64,000 nucleotides of DNA from Eledone cirrhosa (GCA_964016885.1 OZ024740.1:4858865-4922864); one strand, 5' to 3'; shown: positions 27,867 through 39,722, counted from the stretch's first letter. The notes: generated by a model not told the origin, from the sequence alone. Program-made: numbers and translations.

Positions 27867-30582
27867 TGGGAGGTCAGTCACTCCAGGTAGAGTCACTGCA
27901 TATCTGGGAGGTCAGTCACTCCAGGTAGAGCCACTACATAGCTGGGAGTTCAGTCATTGCAGGTAGAGCCACTGCATAGCTGGGAGGTGAGTCACTCCAG
28001 GTAGAGCCACTGCATAGCTGGGAGTCAGAGAGTCACTTAAGATAGAACCACTACATAGCTAGGAGGTCAGTTACTACATGTAGTGCCACTACATAGCTGG
28101 GAGGTCAGTCACTCCAGGTAGAGTCACTACATAGCTGGGACGTCAGTCACTCCAGGTAGAGTCACTACATAGCTGGGACGTCAGTCACTCCAGGTAGAGT
28201 CACTACATAGCTGGGAGGTCAGTCACTCCAGGTATAGTCACTTCATAGCTGGGAGGTCAGCCACTCCAGGTAGAGTCAATACATAGCTGGGAGGTCAGTC
28301 ACTCCAGGTAGAGCCACTACATAGCTGGGAGGTCAGTCACTCCATGTAGAGCCACTACATAGCTGGGAGGTCTGTCACTCCATGTAGAGCCACTACATAG
28401 CAGTGAGGTCAGTCACTCCAGGTAGAGTCACTACATAGCTGGGAGGTCAGAGAGTCACTTCAGGTAGAGCCACTACATAGCTGGGAGGTCAGTCACTCCA
28501 GGTAGAGTCACTACATAGCTGGGAGGTCAGAGAGTCACTTCAGGTAGAGCCACTACATAGCTGGGAGGTCAGTCACTCCAGGTAGAGTCACTACATAGCT
28601 GGGGGGTCAGTCACTCCAAGTAGAGTCACTACATAGCTGGGAGGTCAGTCACTCCAGGTAGAGTCACTACATAGCTGAGAGGTCAGAGAGTCACTACAGG
28701 TAATGCCACTACATAGCTGCGAGGTCATTCACTCCAGGTAGAGCCACAGCATAGCTCGGAGGTCAGTCACTCCAGGTAGAGCCACTACATAGCTGGGAGG
28801 TCAGTCACTCCAGATAGAGTCACTATATAGCTGCGAGGTCAGTCACTCCTGGTAGAGTCACTACATAGCTGGGAGGTCAGTCACTCCAGGTAGAGCCACT
28901 GCATAGCTGGGAGGTCAGTCACTCCAGGTAGAGTCACTGCATAGCTGGGAGGTCAGTCACTCCAGGTAGAGTCACTACATAACTGGGAGGTCAGTCACTC
29001 CAGGTAGAGTCACTACGTAGCTGGGAGGTCAGTCACTCCAGGTAGAGTCACTACATAGCTGGGAGGTCAGTCTCTCCAGGTAGAGTCACTACATAGCTGG
29101 GAGGTCAGTCACTCCTGGTAGAGTCACTACATAGCTGGGAGGTCAGTCACTCCAGGTAGAGCCACTACAGAGCTGGGAGGTCAGTCACTCCAGGTAGAGC
29201 CACTGCATAGCTGGGAGGTCAGTCACTCCATGTAGAGCCACTACATAGCTGGGAGGTCAGTCACTCCAGGTAGAGTCACTACATAGCTGGGGGGTCAGTC
29301 ACTACAGGCTGAATCACTACAGAGCTGGGAGGTCAGTCACTCCAGGTAGAGTCACTACATAGCTGGGAGGTCAGTCTCTCCAGGTAGAGTCACTACATAG
29401 CTGGGAGGTCAGTCACTCCAGGTAGAGCCACTGCATAGCTGGGAGGTTAGTCACTCCAGGTAGAGCCACTGCATAGCTGGGAGGTCAGAGAGTCACTCCA
29501 GGTAGAGCCACTGCATAGCTGGGAGGTCAGTCACTCCAGTTAGACGCACTATGATAGCTGGGAGGTCAGTCTCTCCAGGAAGAGTCACTACATAGCTAGG
29601 AGGTCAGTCACTACATAGCTGGGAGTTCAGTCATTCCAGGTAGAGCCACTACATAGCTGGGAGGTCAGAGAGTCACTCCAGGTAGAGCCACTGCATAGCT
29701 GGGAGGTCAGTCACTCCAGTTAGACGCACTATGATAGCTGGGAGGTCAGTCACTCCAGGTAGAATCACTGCATAGCTGGGAGGTCAGTCAATCCAGGTAG
29801 AATCACTACATAGCTTGGAGGTCAGTCACTCCAGATAGAGTCACTACATAGCTGGGGGGTCAGTCACTCGAGGTAGAGCCACATCATAGCTGGGAGGTCA
29901 GTCACTGCAGGTAGATCCACTGCATAGCTGGGAGTCAGAGAGTCACTTAAGATAGAATCACTACATAGCTAGGAGGTCAGTTACTACATGTAGTGCCACT
30001 ACATAGCTGGGAGGTCAGTCACGCCAGGTAGAGCCACTACGATAGCTGGGATGTCAGTCACTCCAGGTAGAGTCACTACATAGCTGGGAGGTCAGTCACT
30101 CCAGGTAGAGTCACTACATAGCTGGGACGTCAGTCACTCCAGGTAGAGTCACTACATAGCTGGGAGGTCAGTCACTCCAGGTATAGTCACTTCATAGCTG
30201 GGAGGTCAGCCACTCCAGGTAGTGCCACTACAGAGCTGGGAGGTCAGTCACTCCAGGTAGAGTCACTACATAGCTGAGAGGTCAGTCACTCCAGGTAGAG
30301 TCACTACATAGCTGGGAGGTCAGTCACTCCAGGTAGAGTCACTACATAGCTGGGTGGTCAGTCACTCCAGGTAGAGCCACTACAGAGCTGGGAGGTCAGT
30401 CACTCCAGGTAGAGCCACTACATAGCTGGGAGGTCAGTCACTACATAGCTGGGAGGTCAGTCACTCCAGGAAGAGCCACTACAGAGCTGGGAGGTCAGTC
30501 AGTCCATGTAGAGCCACTACATAGCTGGGAGGTCAGTCACTCCAGGTAGAGCCACTACATAGCTGGGAGGTCAGTCACTCCA
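27867..30582 (+). repeat. 2.7-kb satellite block, copy B
   Basis: Nearly identical copy of 24487-27202 at an offset of 3,380 bp. The match starts at about 27867 and ends at about 30582, where this copy turns into 'gccaatgcatagatggg' units and copy A turns into 'cacgtagag' units. The 664 bp between the copies are ordinary, fairly homogeneous units. Confidence 0.88.
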
Positions 30583-30586
30583 GGTA

Positions 30587-33500
30587 GAGCCAATGCATAG
30601 ATGGGAGGTCAGTCACTCCAGGTAGAGCCACTACATAGCTGGGAGGTCAGTCACTCCAGGTAGAGTCATTACATAGCTGGGAGATCAGTCACTCCAGGTA
30701 GAGCCACTACATAGCTGGGAGGTCAGTCACTCCAGGTAGAGCCAATGCATAGATGGGAGGTCAGTCACTCCAGGTAGAGTCACTACATAGCTGGGAGGTC
30801 AGAGGGTCACTCCAGGTAGAGTCACTGCATAGCTGGGAGGTCAGAGGGTCACTCCAGGTAGAGTCACTGCATAGCTGGGAGGTCAGTCACTCCAGGTAGA
30901 GCCACTACATAACTGGGAGGTCAGTCATTCCAGGTAGAGTCACTACATAGCTGGGAGGTCAGAGGGTCACTCCAGGTAGAGTCACTGCATAGCTGGGAGG
31001 TCAGTCACTCCAGGTAGAGCCACTACATAGCTGGGAGGTCAGTCATTCCATGTAGAGTCACTACATAGCTGGGAGGTCAGTCACTCCAGGTAGAGTCACT
31101 ACATAGCTGGGAGGTCAGAGGGATACTCCAGGTAGAGCCACTACATAGCTGGGAGGTCAGTCACTCCAGGTAGAGCCAATGCATAGATGGGAGGTCAGTC
31201 ACTCCAGGTAGTGCCACTACAGAGCTGGGAGGTCAGTCACTCCAGGTAGAGTCACTACATAGCAGAGAGGTCAGTCACTCCAGGTAGAGTCACTACATAG
31301 CTGGGAGGTCAGTCACTCCAGGTAGAGTCACTACATAGCTGGGTGGTCAGTCACTCCAGGTAGAGCCACTACAGAGCTGGGAGGTCAGTCACTCCAGGTA
31401 GAGCCACTACATAGCTGGGAGGTCAGTCACTACATAGCTGGGAGGTCAGTCACTCCAGGTAGAGCCACTACAGAGCTGGGAGGTCAGTCAGTCCAGGTAG
31501 AGCCACTACATAGCTGGGAGGTCAGTCACTCCAGGTAGAGCCACTACATAGCTGGGAGGTCAGTCACTCCAGGTAGAGCCACTACATAGCTGGGAGGTCA
31601 GTCACTCCAGGTAGAGTCACTACATAGCTGGGAGGTCAGTCACTCCAGGTAGAGTCACTACATAGCTGGGAGGTCAGTCACTCCAGGTAGATCCACTACA
31701 TAGCTGCGAGGTCAGTCACTCCAGGTAGAGTCACTACAGAGCTGGGAGGTCAGTCACTCCAGGTAGAGTCACTACATAGCTGGGAGGTCAGTCACTCCAG
31801 GTAGAGCCACTACATAGCTGGGAGGTCAGTCACTCCAGGTAGAGTCACTACATAGCTGGGAGGTCAGTCACTCCAGGTAGAGCCACTACATAGCTGGGAG
31901 GTCAGTCACTCCAGGTAGAGTCACTACATAGCTGGGAGGTCAGTCACTCCAGGTAGAGCCACTACATAGCTGGGAGATCAGTCACTCCAGGTAGAGCCAC
32001 TGCATAGCCCGGACGTCAGTCACTCCAGGTAGAGTCACTGCATAGCTGGGAGGTCAGTCACTCCAGGTAGATTCACTACATAGCTGTGAGGTCAGTCACT
32101 CCAGGTAGAGCCACTGCATAGCTGTGAGGTCAGAGAGTCACTCCAGGTAGAACCACTACATATCTAGGAGGTCAGTCACTCCAGGTAGATTCACTACATA
32201 GCTGGGAGGTCAGTCACTCCAGGTAGAGCCACTACATAGCTGGGAGGTCAGTCACTCCAGGTAGAGTCACTACATAGCTGGGGGTCAGTCACTCCAGGTG
32301 GAGCCACTACATTGCTCGGAGGTCAGTCACTCCAGGTAGATTCACTACCGAGCTGGGAGGTCAGTCACTCCAGGTAGAGTCACTACATAGCTGGGAGGTC
32401 AGTCACTCCAGGTAGAGCCACTGCATAGCTGGGAGGTCAGTCACTCCAGGTAGAGTCACTACATAGCTGGGAGGTCAGTCACTCCAGGTAGAGCCACTAC
32501 ATAGCTGGGAGGTCAGTCACTCCAGGTAGAGTCATTACATAGCTGGGAGTTCAGTCACTCCAGGTAGAGTCACTACATAACTGGGAGGTCAGTTACTCCA
32601 GGTAGAGTCACTACATAGCTGGGAGGTCAGTCACTCCAGGTAGAGCCACTAAATATCTGGGAGGTCAGTCACTCCAGGTAGAGCCAATGCATAGATGGGA
32701 GGTCAGTCACTCCAGGTAGAGCCACTACATAGCTGGGAGGTCAGTCACTCCAGGTAGAGTCATTAGATAGCTGGGAGATCAGTCACTCCAGGTAGAGCCA
32801 CTACATAGCTGGGAGGTCAGTCACTCCAGGTAGAGCCAATGCATAGATGGGAGGTCAGTCACTCCAGGTAGAGTCACTACATAGCTGGGAGGTCAGAGGG
32901 TCACTCCAGGTAGAGTCACTGCATAGCTGGGAGGTCAGAGGGTCACTCCAGGTAGAGTCACTGCATAGCTGGGAGGTCAGTCACTCCAGGTAGAGCCACT
33001 ACATAGCTGGGAGGTCAGTCATTCCAGGTAGAGTCACTACATAGCTGGGAGGTCAGAGGGTCACTCCAGGTAGAGTCACTGCATAGCTGGGAGGTCAGTC
33101 ACTCCAGGTAGAGCCACTACATAGCTGGGAGGTCAGTCATTCCAGGTAGAGTCACTACATAGCTGGGAGGTCAGTCACTCCAGGTAGAGTCACTACATAG
33201 CTGGGAGGTCAGAGGGATACTCCAGGTAGAGCCACTACATAGCTGGGAGGTCAGTCACTCCAGGTAGAGCCAATGCATAGATGGGAGGTCAGTCACTCCA
33301 GGTAGTGCCACTACAGAGCTGGGAGGTCAGTCACTCCAGGTAGAGTCACTACATAGCAGAGAGGTCAGTCACTCCAGGTAGAGTCACTACATAGCTGGGA
33401 GGTCAGTCACTCCAGGTAGAGTCACTACATAGCTGGGTGGTCAGTCACTCCAGGTAGAGCCACTACAGAGCTGGGAGGTCAGTCACTCCAGGTAGAGCCA

Positions 33501-35560
33501 CTACATAGCTGGGAGGTCAGTCACTACATAGCTGGGAGGTCAGTCACTCCAGGTAGAGCCACTACAGAGCTGGGAGGTCAGTCAGTCCAGGTAGAGCCAC
33601 TACATAGCTGGGAGGTCAGTCACTCCAGGTAGAGCCACTACATAGCTGGGAGGTCAGTCACTCCACGTAGAGTCACTACATAACTGGGGGTCAGTCACTC
33701 CAGGTAGAGTCACTACAGAGCTGGGAGGTCAGTCACCACTCCAGGTAGAGTCACTACATAGCTGGGAGGTCAGTCACTCCAGGTATAGCCACTACATAGC
33801 TGGGAGGTCAGTCACTCCAGGTAGAGTCACTACATAGCTGGGAGGTCAGTCACTCCAGGTAGAGTCACTACATAGCTGGGAGGTCAGTCACTCCAGGTAG
33901 AGCCACTACATAGCTGGGAGGTCAGTCACTCCAGGTAGAGTCACTACATAGCTGGGAGGTCAGTCACTCCAGGTAGAGTCACTACATAGCTGGGAGGTCA
34001 GTCACTCCAGGTAGATCCACTACATAGCTGCGAGGTCAGTCACTCCAGGTAGAGTCACTACAGAGCTGGGAGGTCAGTCACTCCAGGTAGAGTCACTACA
34101 TAGCTGGGAGGTCAGTCACTCCAGGTAGAGCCACTACATAGCTGGGAGGTCAGTCACTCCAGGTAGAGTCACTACATAGCTGGGAGGTCAGTCACTCCAG
34201 GTAGAGCCACTACATAGCTGGGAGGTCAGTCACTCCAGGTAGAGTCACTACATAGCTGGGAGGTCAGTCACTCCAGGTAGAGCCACTACATAGCTGGGAG
34301 ATCAGTCACTCCAGGTAGAGCCACTGCATAGCCCGGACGTCAGTCACTCCAGGTAGAGTCACTGCATAGCTGGGAGGTCAGTCACTCCAGGTAGATTCAC
34401 TACATAGCTGTGAGGTCAGTCACTCCAGGTAGAGCCACTGCATAGCTGTGAGGTCAGAGAGTCACTCCAGGTAGAACCACTACATATCTAGGAGGTCAGT
34501 CACTCCAGGTAGATTCACTACATAGCTGGGAGGTCAGTCACTCCAGGTAGAGCCACTACATAGCTGGGAGGTCAGTCACTCCAGGTAGAGTCACTACATA
34601 GCTGGGGGTCAGTCACTCCAGGTGGAGCCACTACATTGCTCGGAGGTCAGTCACTCCAGGTAGATTCACTACAGAGCTGGGAGGTCAGTCACTCCAGGTA
34701 GAGTCACTACATAGCTGGGAGGTCAGTCACTCCAGGTAGAGCCACTGCATAGCTGGGAGGTCAGTCACTCCAGGTAGAGTCACTACATAGCTGGGAGGTC
34801 AGTCACTCCAGGTAGAGCCACTACATAGCTGGGAGGTCAGTCACTCCAGGTAGAGTCATTACATAGCTGGGAGTTCAGTCACTCCAGGTAGAGTCACTAC
34901 ATAACTGGGAGGTCAGTTACTCCAGGTAGAGTCACTACATAGCTGGGAGGTCAGTCACTCCAGGTAGAGCCACTAAATATCTGGGAGGTCAGTCACTCCA
35001 GGTAGAGCCAATGCATAGATGGGAGGTCAGTCACTCCAGGTAGAGCCACTACATAGCTGGGAGGTCAGTCACTCCAGGTAGAGTCATTACATAGCTGGGA
35101 GATCAGTCACTCCAGGTAGAGCCACTACATAGCTGTGAGGTCAGTCACTCCAGGTAGAGCCAATGCATAGATGGGAGGTCAGTCACTCCAGGTAGAGTCA
35201 CTACATAGCTGGGAGGTCAGAGGGTCACTCCAGGTAGAGTCACTGCATAGCTGGGAGGTCAGAGGGTCACTCCAGGTAGAGTCACTGCATAGCTGGGAGG
35301 TCAGTCACTCCAGGTAGAGCCACTACATAGCTGGGAGGTCAGTCATTCCAGGTAGAGTCACTACATAGCTGGGAGGTCAGAGGGTCACTCCAGGTAGAGT
35401 CACTGCATAGCTGGGAGGTCAGTCACTCCAGGTAGAGCCACTACATAGCTGGGAGGTCAGTCATTCCAGGTAGAGTCACTACATAGCTGGGAGGTCAGTC
35501 ACTCCAGGTAGAGTCACTACATAGCTGGGAGGTCAGAGGGATACTCCAGGTAGAGCCACT
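30587..35560 (+). repeat. 2.1-2.3-kb higher-order repeat, about 2.3 copies
   Basis: The 'gagccaatgcatag' marker opens copies at 30587, 32681 and 35005. The 'ggatactcc' marker lies at 31121, 33215 and 35539, and 'tgcatagcccgg' at 32001 and 34325. The first interval is 2,094 bp and the second 2,324 bp. The extra 230 bp (about six units) sits near 33680-33960 in the second copy. The third copy is cut short at about 35560. Confidence 0.85.
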
Positions 35561-36604
35561 ACATAGCTGGGAGGTCAGAGGGTCACTCCAGGTAGAGTCA
35601 CTGCATAGCTGGGAGGTCAGTCACTCCAGGTAGAGCCACTACATAGCTGGGAGGTCAGAGGGTCACTCCAGGTAGAGTCACTGCATAGCTGGGAGGTCAG
35701 TCACTCCAGGTAGAGCCACTACATAGCTGGGAGGTCAGTCACTCCAGGTAGAGTCACTACATAGCTGGGAGTTCAGTCACTCCAGGTAGAGTCACTACAT
35801 AGCTGGGAGGTCAGAGGGTCACTCCAGGTAGAGCCACTACATAGCTGGGAGGTCAGTCATTCCAGGTAGAGCCACTACATAGCTGGGAGGTCAGTCACTC
35901 CAGGTAGAGTCACTACATAGCTGGGAGGTCAGTCACTCCAGGTAGAGTCACTACATAGCTGGGAGATCAGTCACTCCAGGTAGAGTCACTACATAACTGG
36001 GTGGTCAGTCACTCAAGGTAGAGCCACTGCATAGCTGGGAGATCAGTCACTCCAGGTAGATTCACTACATAACTGGGTGGTCAGTCACTCAAGGTAGAGC
36101 CACTGCATAGCTGGGAGGTCAGCCACTCCAGGTAGAGTCACTGCATAGCTGGGAGTTCAGTCACTCCAGGTAGAGTCACTGCATAGCTGGGAGGTCAGTC
36201 ATTCCAGGTAGAGCCACTGCATAGCTGGGAGGTCAGTCACTCCAGGTAGAGCCACTACTATAGCTGGGAGGTCAGTCACTCAAGGTAGAGCCACTACATA
36301 GCTGGGAGGTCAGCCACTCCAGGTAGATTCACTACAGAGCTGGGAGGTCAGTCACTCCAGGTAGAGCCACTACAGAGCTGGGAGGTCAGTCACTCCAGGT
36401 AGAGTGACTACATAGCTGAGAGGTCAGTCACTCCAGGTAGAGTCACTACATAGCTGGGAGGTCAGTCACTCCAGGTAGAGCCACTGCATAGCTGGGAGGT
36501 CAGTCACTCCAGGTAGAGCCACTACAGAGCTGGGAGGTCAGTCACTCCAGGTAGAGTCACTACATAGCTGGGAGGTCAGTCACTCCAGGTAGAATCACTA
36601 CATA

Positions 36605-36985
36605 GCTGAGAGGTCAGTCACTCCAGGTAGAGTCACTACATAGCTGGGAGGTCAGTCACTCCAGGTAGAGTCACTACATAGCTGAGAGGTCAGTCACTCC
36701 AGGTAGAGTCACTACATAGCTGGGAGGTCAGTCACTCCAGGTAGAGTCACTACATAGCTGAGAGGTCAGTCACTCCAGGTAGAGTCACTACATAGCTGGG
36801 AGGTCAGTCACTCCAGGTAGAATCACTACATAGCTGAGAGGTCAGTCACTCCAGGTAGAGTCACTACATAGCTGGGAGGTCAGTCACTCCAGGTAGAGTC
36901 ACTACATAGCTGAGAGGTCAGTCACTCCAGGTAGAGTCACTACATAGCTGGGAGGTCAGTCACTCCAGGTAGAGTCACTACATAG
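36605..36985 (+). repeat. 76-bp dimeric higher-order repeat at the satellite edge
   Basis: Units with gctgag alternate strictly with units with gctggg. The gctgag markers fall at 36605, 36681, 36757, 36833 and 36909, exactly 76 bp apart. The flanking satellite has no such regular alternation. Confidence 0.85.
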
Positions 36986-37893
36986 CTGATAGGTCAGTCA
37001 CTCCAGGTAGAGTCACTACATAGCTGAGAGGTCAGTCACTCCAGGTAGAGTCACTACATAGCTGGGAGTTCAGTCACTCCAGGTAGAGTCACTACATAGC
37101 TGGGAGGTCAGTCACTCCAGGTAGAGCCACTACATAGCTGGGAGGTCAGTCACTCCAGGTAGAGTCACTACATAGCTGGGAGGTCAGTCACTCCAGGTAG
37201 AGTCACTACATAGCTGAGAGGTCAGTCACTCCAGGTAGAGCCACTACATAGCTGGGAGGTCAGTCACTCCAGGTAGAGTCACTACATAGCTGGGAGGTCA
37301 GTCACTCCAGGTAGAGTCACTACATAGTTGGGAGGTCAGTCACTCCAGGTAGAGTCACTACAGAGCTGGGAGGTCAGTCACTCCAGGTAGAGTCACTACA
37401 TAGCTGGGAGGTCAGTCACTCCAGGTAGAGCCACTACATAGCTGGGAGGTCAGTCACTCCAGGTAGAGTCACTACATAGCTGAGAGGTCAGTCACTCCAG
37501 GTAGAGTCACTACATAGCTGGGAGGTCAGTCACTGCAGGCAGAGTCACTACAGAGCTGGGAGGTCAGTCACTCCAGGTAGAGTCACTACATAGCTGGGAG
37601 GTCAGTCACTCCAGGTAGAGCCACTACATAGCTGGGAGGTCAGTCACTCCAGGTAGAGTCACTACATAGCTGGGAGGTCAGTCACTCCAGGTAGAGTCAC
37701 TACATAGCTGGGAGGTCAGTCACTCCAGGTAGAGTCACTAGAGAGCTGGGAGGTCAGTCACTCCAGGTAGAGCCACTACATAGCTGGGAGGTCAGTCACT
37801 CCAGGTAAAGCCACTACATAGCTGGGAGGTCAGTCACTCCAGGTAGAGTCACTACATAGCTGGGAGGTCAGTCACTCCAGGTGGAGCCACTAC

Positions 37894-38144
37894 TTCTCTG
37901 GATTGAGGGACTACAGATATGAGCATATGGTTACAATGTCTCAGGAAAGAATCACTGGGATGATTTTATGGGCAAAACCCACCGGGAGGAGACCCAGGGG
38001 TAGACTCCAAGCAAGATGGTTGGATAATATCCAAGAACTCTTCTGGTCTCACCTGGGGATCCAGGTCAATTGGAGACAGTTGCTTTTGACAGGACCCACT
38101 GGAGGGAATATTTGAGGACTCTGCCCCCACAACTTTCTCAGTAT

Positions 38145-38147
<3 letters not shown>
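37894..38147 (+). pseudogene. LINE 3' end: C-terminal tail fragment
   Basis: The reading frame from 37903 contains GRRPRGRLQARWLDNIQEL, the basic GRP/RWLD tail typical of the C-terminus of many jockey/RTE-like LINE reverse transcriptases. Near 38085 the frame breaks. The expected ending (DRTHWREYLRTLPPQLSQY, then TAA at 38145-38147) continues in the next frame. No reverse transcriptase core is present, so this is a heavily 5'-truncated copy. It abuts the 38-bp satellite on the left and the AAG tract on the right, which is probably its 3' tail. The exact LINE clade is uncertain. Confidence 0.7.
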
Positions 38148-38175
<28 letters not shown>

Positions 38176-38270
38176 AAGAAGAAGAAGAAGAAGAAGAAGA
38201 AGAAGAAGAAGAAGAAGAAGAAGAAGAAGAAGAAGAAGAAGAAGAAGAAGAAGAAGAAGAAGAAGAAGAA
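38147..38270 (+). repeat. (AAG)n tract, about 41 copies
   Basis: Pure AAG repeat of 124 bp directly after the stop codon of the LINE fragment, so probably its 3' microsatellite tail. Long GAA/TTC tracts can form triplex DNA. The poly-Phe frame on the other strand is an artefact of TTC codons. Confidence 0.95.
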
Positions 38271-38309
38271 TTTGTTAATTCTAATGTCAATAGTGTCTTT
38301 ATTAAAAGC

Positions 38310-38735
38310 TAAATCATTGTGAAATCTAACAGTATGACCATCTTCCTGTTCCGCGGTGGCAAACTCCTCATCTGGGATGCCACTTGCAGTGACACTTTCT
38401 CCAGCCACAACCTGGTGCAGTCTGTGACTAACCCAGGTTCTGCTGCAACTCGGGCTGAGAAGCCAAACTCCTCAAATACCGGTCACTCTCCGACAGGTTT
38501 GCGGTCATGCCCTTGGCAGTGGTGTATCTGGTGTCCTCAGCTCTAGGACTACCTCCCTATTCACCACCATAGGCGTTGAGCTGGCCAGCCGCAGGTGAGT
38601 CTCACGAGTTGGAATGGCTTTTCCAGCACATCTCCCTTACCATCCTCCAGGGAAACACCTTCTCCATCCTGTCCGCCAGGGCTGTGGGGAGACCAGCACG
38701 TGGGACCCCATTTTCTCACCATACAGATTAATAGG
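38310..38735 (+). pseudogene. Retroelement C-terminal domain remnant (GK-WDATC-DT type)
   Basis: One frame reads GGKLLIWDATCSDTFSSHNL and then GSAATRAE. Near 38468 the similarity moves to the next frame (LKYRSLSDRFAVMPLAVVYL), and later text resembles LEWLFQHISLTILQGN. This order (G+P/KLLxWDxTCxDT, AxxAExxKxxKYxxL, FxPxAVETLG, LxQRxSxxIQRGN) is a module I know from many invertebrate proteins annotated as retroelement-derived. The piece is frame-shifted, has no RT domain and is a decayed fragment. The family assignment is from memory and should be searched. Confidence 0.6.
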
Positions 38736-39028
38736 CAAAGTTATAAACTATTGTAAATAAATAATTATTTCCATGAGACTATTAAAAAAACAAAAAAACT
38801 AATGTAAAGACTTTAATTTTTTATGTGATGCAGTTGTACTGTAAATTTCAAGAATATCTTGCTAATGCGGTTCCATGTGGTACAGGACTTTAAAAGTTAA
38901 GTAAAGAAAATAAGTAAGTAAAGGGCAACATTTTTCGGAGTAGACATATGAAGGACATGTTGCAAGTGAGAGGTGTCAACTAACAATTGATAATTATTAT
39001 AATTACAATAAAGATGGATTATTAATGA
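38736..39028. other. AT-rich stretch, nothing recognised
   Basis: AT-rich sequence with runs of A and no supported ORF, repeat or RNA gene. Confidence 0.6.
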
Positions 39029-39214
39029 TTAATTGTTTCTACTTTTTGGCACAAGGCCACCAATTACCCAGTGCATTACTGGTACTTTATTTTATCGACC
39101 CCGTAAGGATGAAAGGCAAAGTTAACCTCGGCGGGATTTGAACTCAGATCGTAAAGGGACGTAACTATGCTGGAAAGCATGGCGTCCGACCCTCTACCGA
39201 TACTGCCAATTAAT
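39029..39214 (-). mobile_element. tRNA-derived SINE, minus strand
   Basis: On the plus strand it begins 'aattgtttctac', then 'ggcacaaggcc', 'tactttattttatcgacccc', 'gtaaggatgaaaggcaaag' and an inverted B box 'gggatttgaactcag'. It ends in a diverged tRNA-like head near 39214. It is close to full length and belongs to the same family as the copy at 40612-40805, which lies in the opposite orientation. Confidence 0.88.
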
Positions 39215-39254
39215 GAAAGTAAACAAGAAAGTGATTAAAATACACACAAATTTG

Positions 39255-39373
39255 TGTGTCTATATATATGTGTATATACACATGTATGTATATACATGTG
39301 TATACACATGTATATACATACATGTGTATATATATATATATGTGTGTGTATACACATGTATGTATGTACATAA

Positions 39374-39419
<46 letters not shown>

Positions 39420-39500
39420 TTATGTAATATATACGCGTGTATATGTATGTACATATGTCTATATATATATAAAAGCAATATATATGTATATATGTGTATG
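39255..39500. repeat. TA/CA/ACATGT microsatellite tract
   Basis: Mixed (TA)n, (GTATACACATGTA)-like and pure TA runs; the pure TA run is at about 39375-39415. The Tyr/Ile/His-rich frames on both strands are artefacts of the repeat. Confidence 0.92.
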
Positions 39501-39570
39501 AGTAGACAACACAATATTCTCTGTGTGATAATATCAAGAAATTCTCCTCAAAACTTTTAGCAATAATACA

Positions 39571-39722
39571 ATACACAAAACTACACAAAACTACACAAAA
39601 CTACACAAAACTACACAAAAACTACACAAAACTACACAAAACTACACAAAACTACACAAAACTACACAAAACTACACAAACCTACACAAAACTACACAAA
39701 CCTACACAAAACTACACAAAAA
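39571..39722 (+). repeat. 10-bp ACTACACAAA tandem repeat
   Basis: About 15 copies of actacacaaa, with cctacacaaa variants near the right end and one 11-bp unit. Confidence 0.95.

Larger units (their letters stand above)
8364..37893 (+). repeat. 29.5-kb satellite of 38-bp units
   Basis: About 775 head-to-tail copies of a 38-bp unit that begins CATAGCTGGGAGGTCAGTC and continues with actccaggtagag and tcac or ccac. The period is read directly from successive units near 8403 and 8441. Frequent variants: gtcac/gccac, acat/gcat/agag, ctggg/ctgag/ctcgg/ctgcg, a 4-bp insertion (ggtcagagagtcac) and a 24-bp short unit lacking 'tccaggtagagtca'. Stops occur in all frames on both strands, so it has no coding potential. 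Nearly every unit keeps AGGTCA, a nuclear-receptor half-site sequence, though this may be chance. Several layers of higher-order repeat are listed separately. The array ends by running into a LINE fragment. Confidence 0.98.

Noticed and set aside
8364..37893. CRISPR array
   Set aside because: Period and length superficially fit, but units are contiguous with no unique spacers, and the context is a metazoan genome.
38049..38408. Poly-Phe ORF
   Set aside because: TTC reading of the GAA tract on the minus strand.
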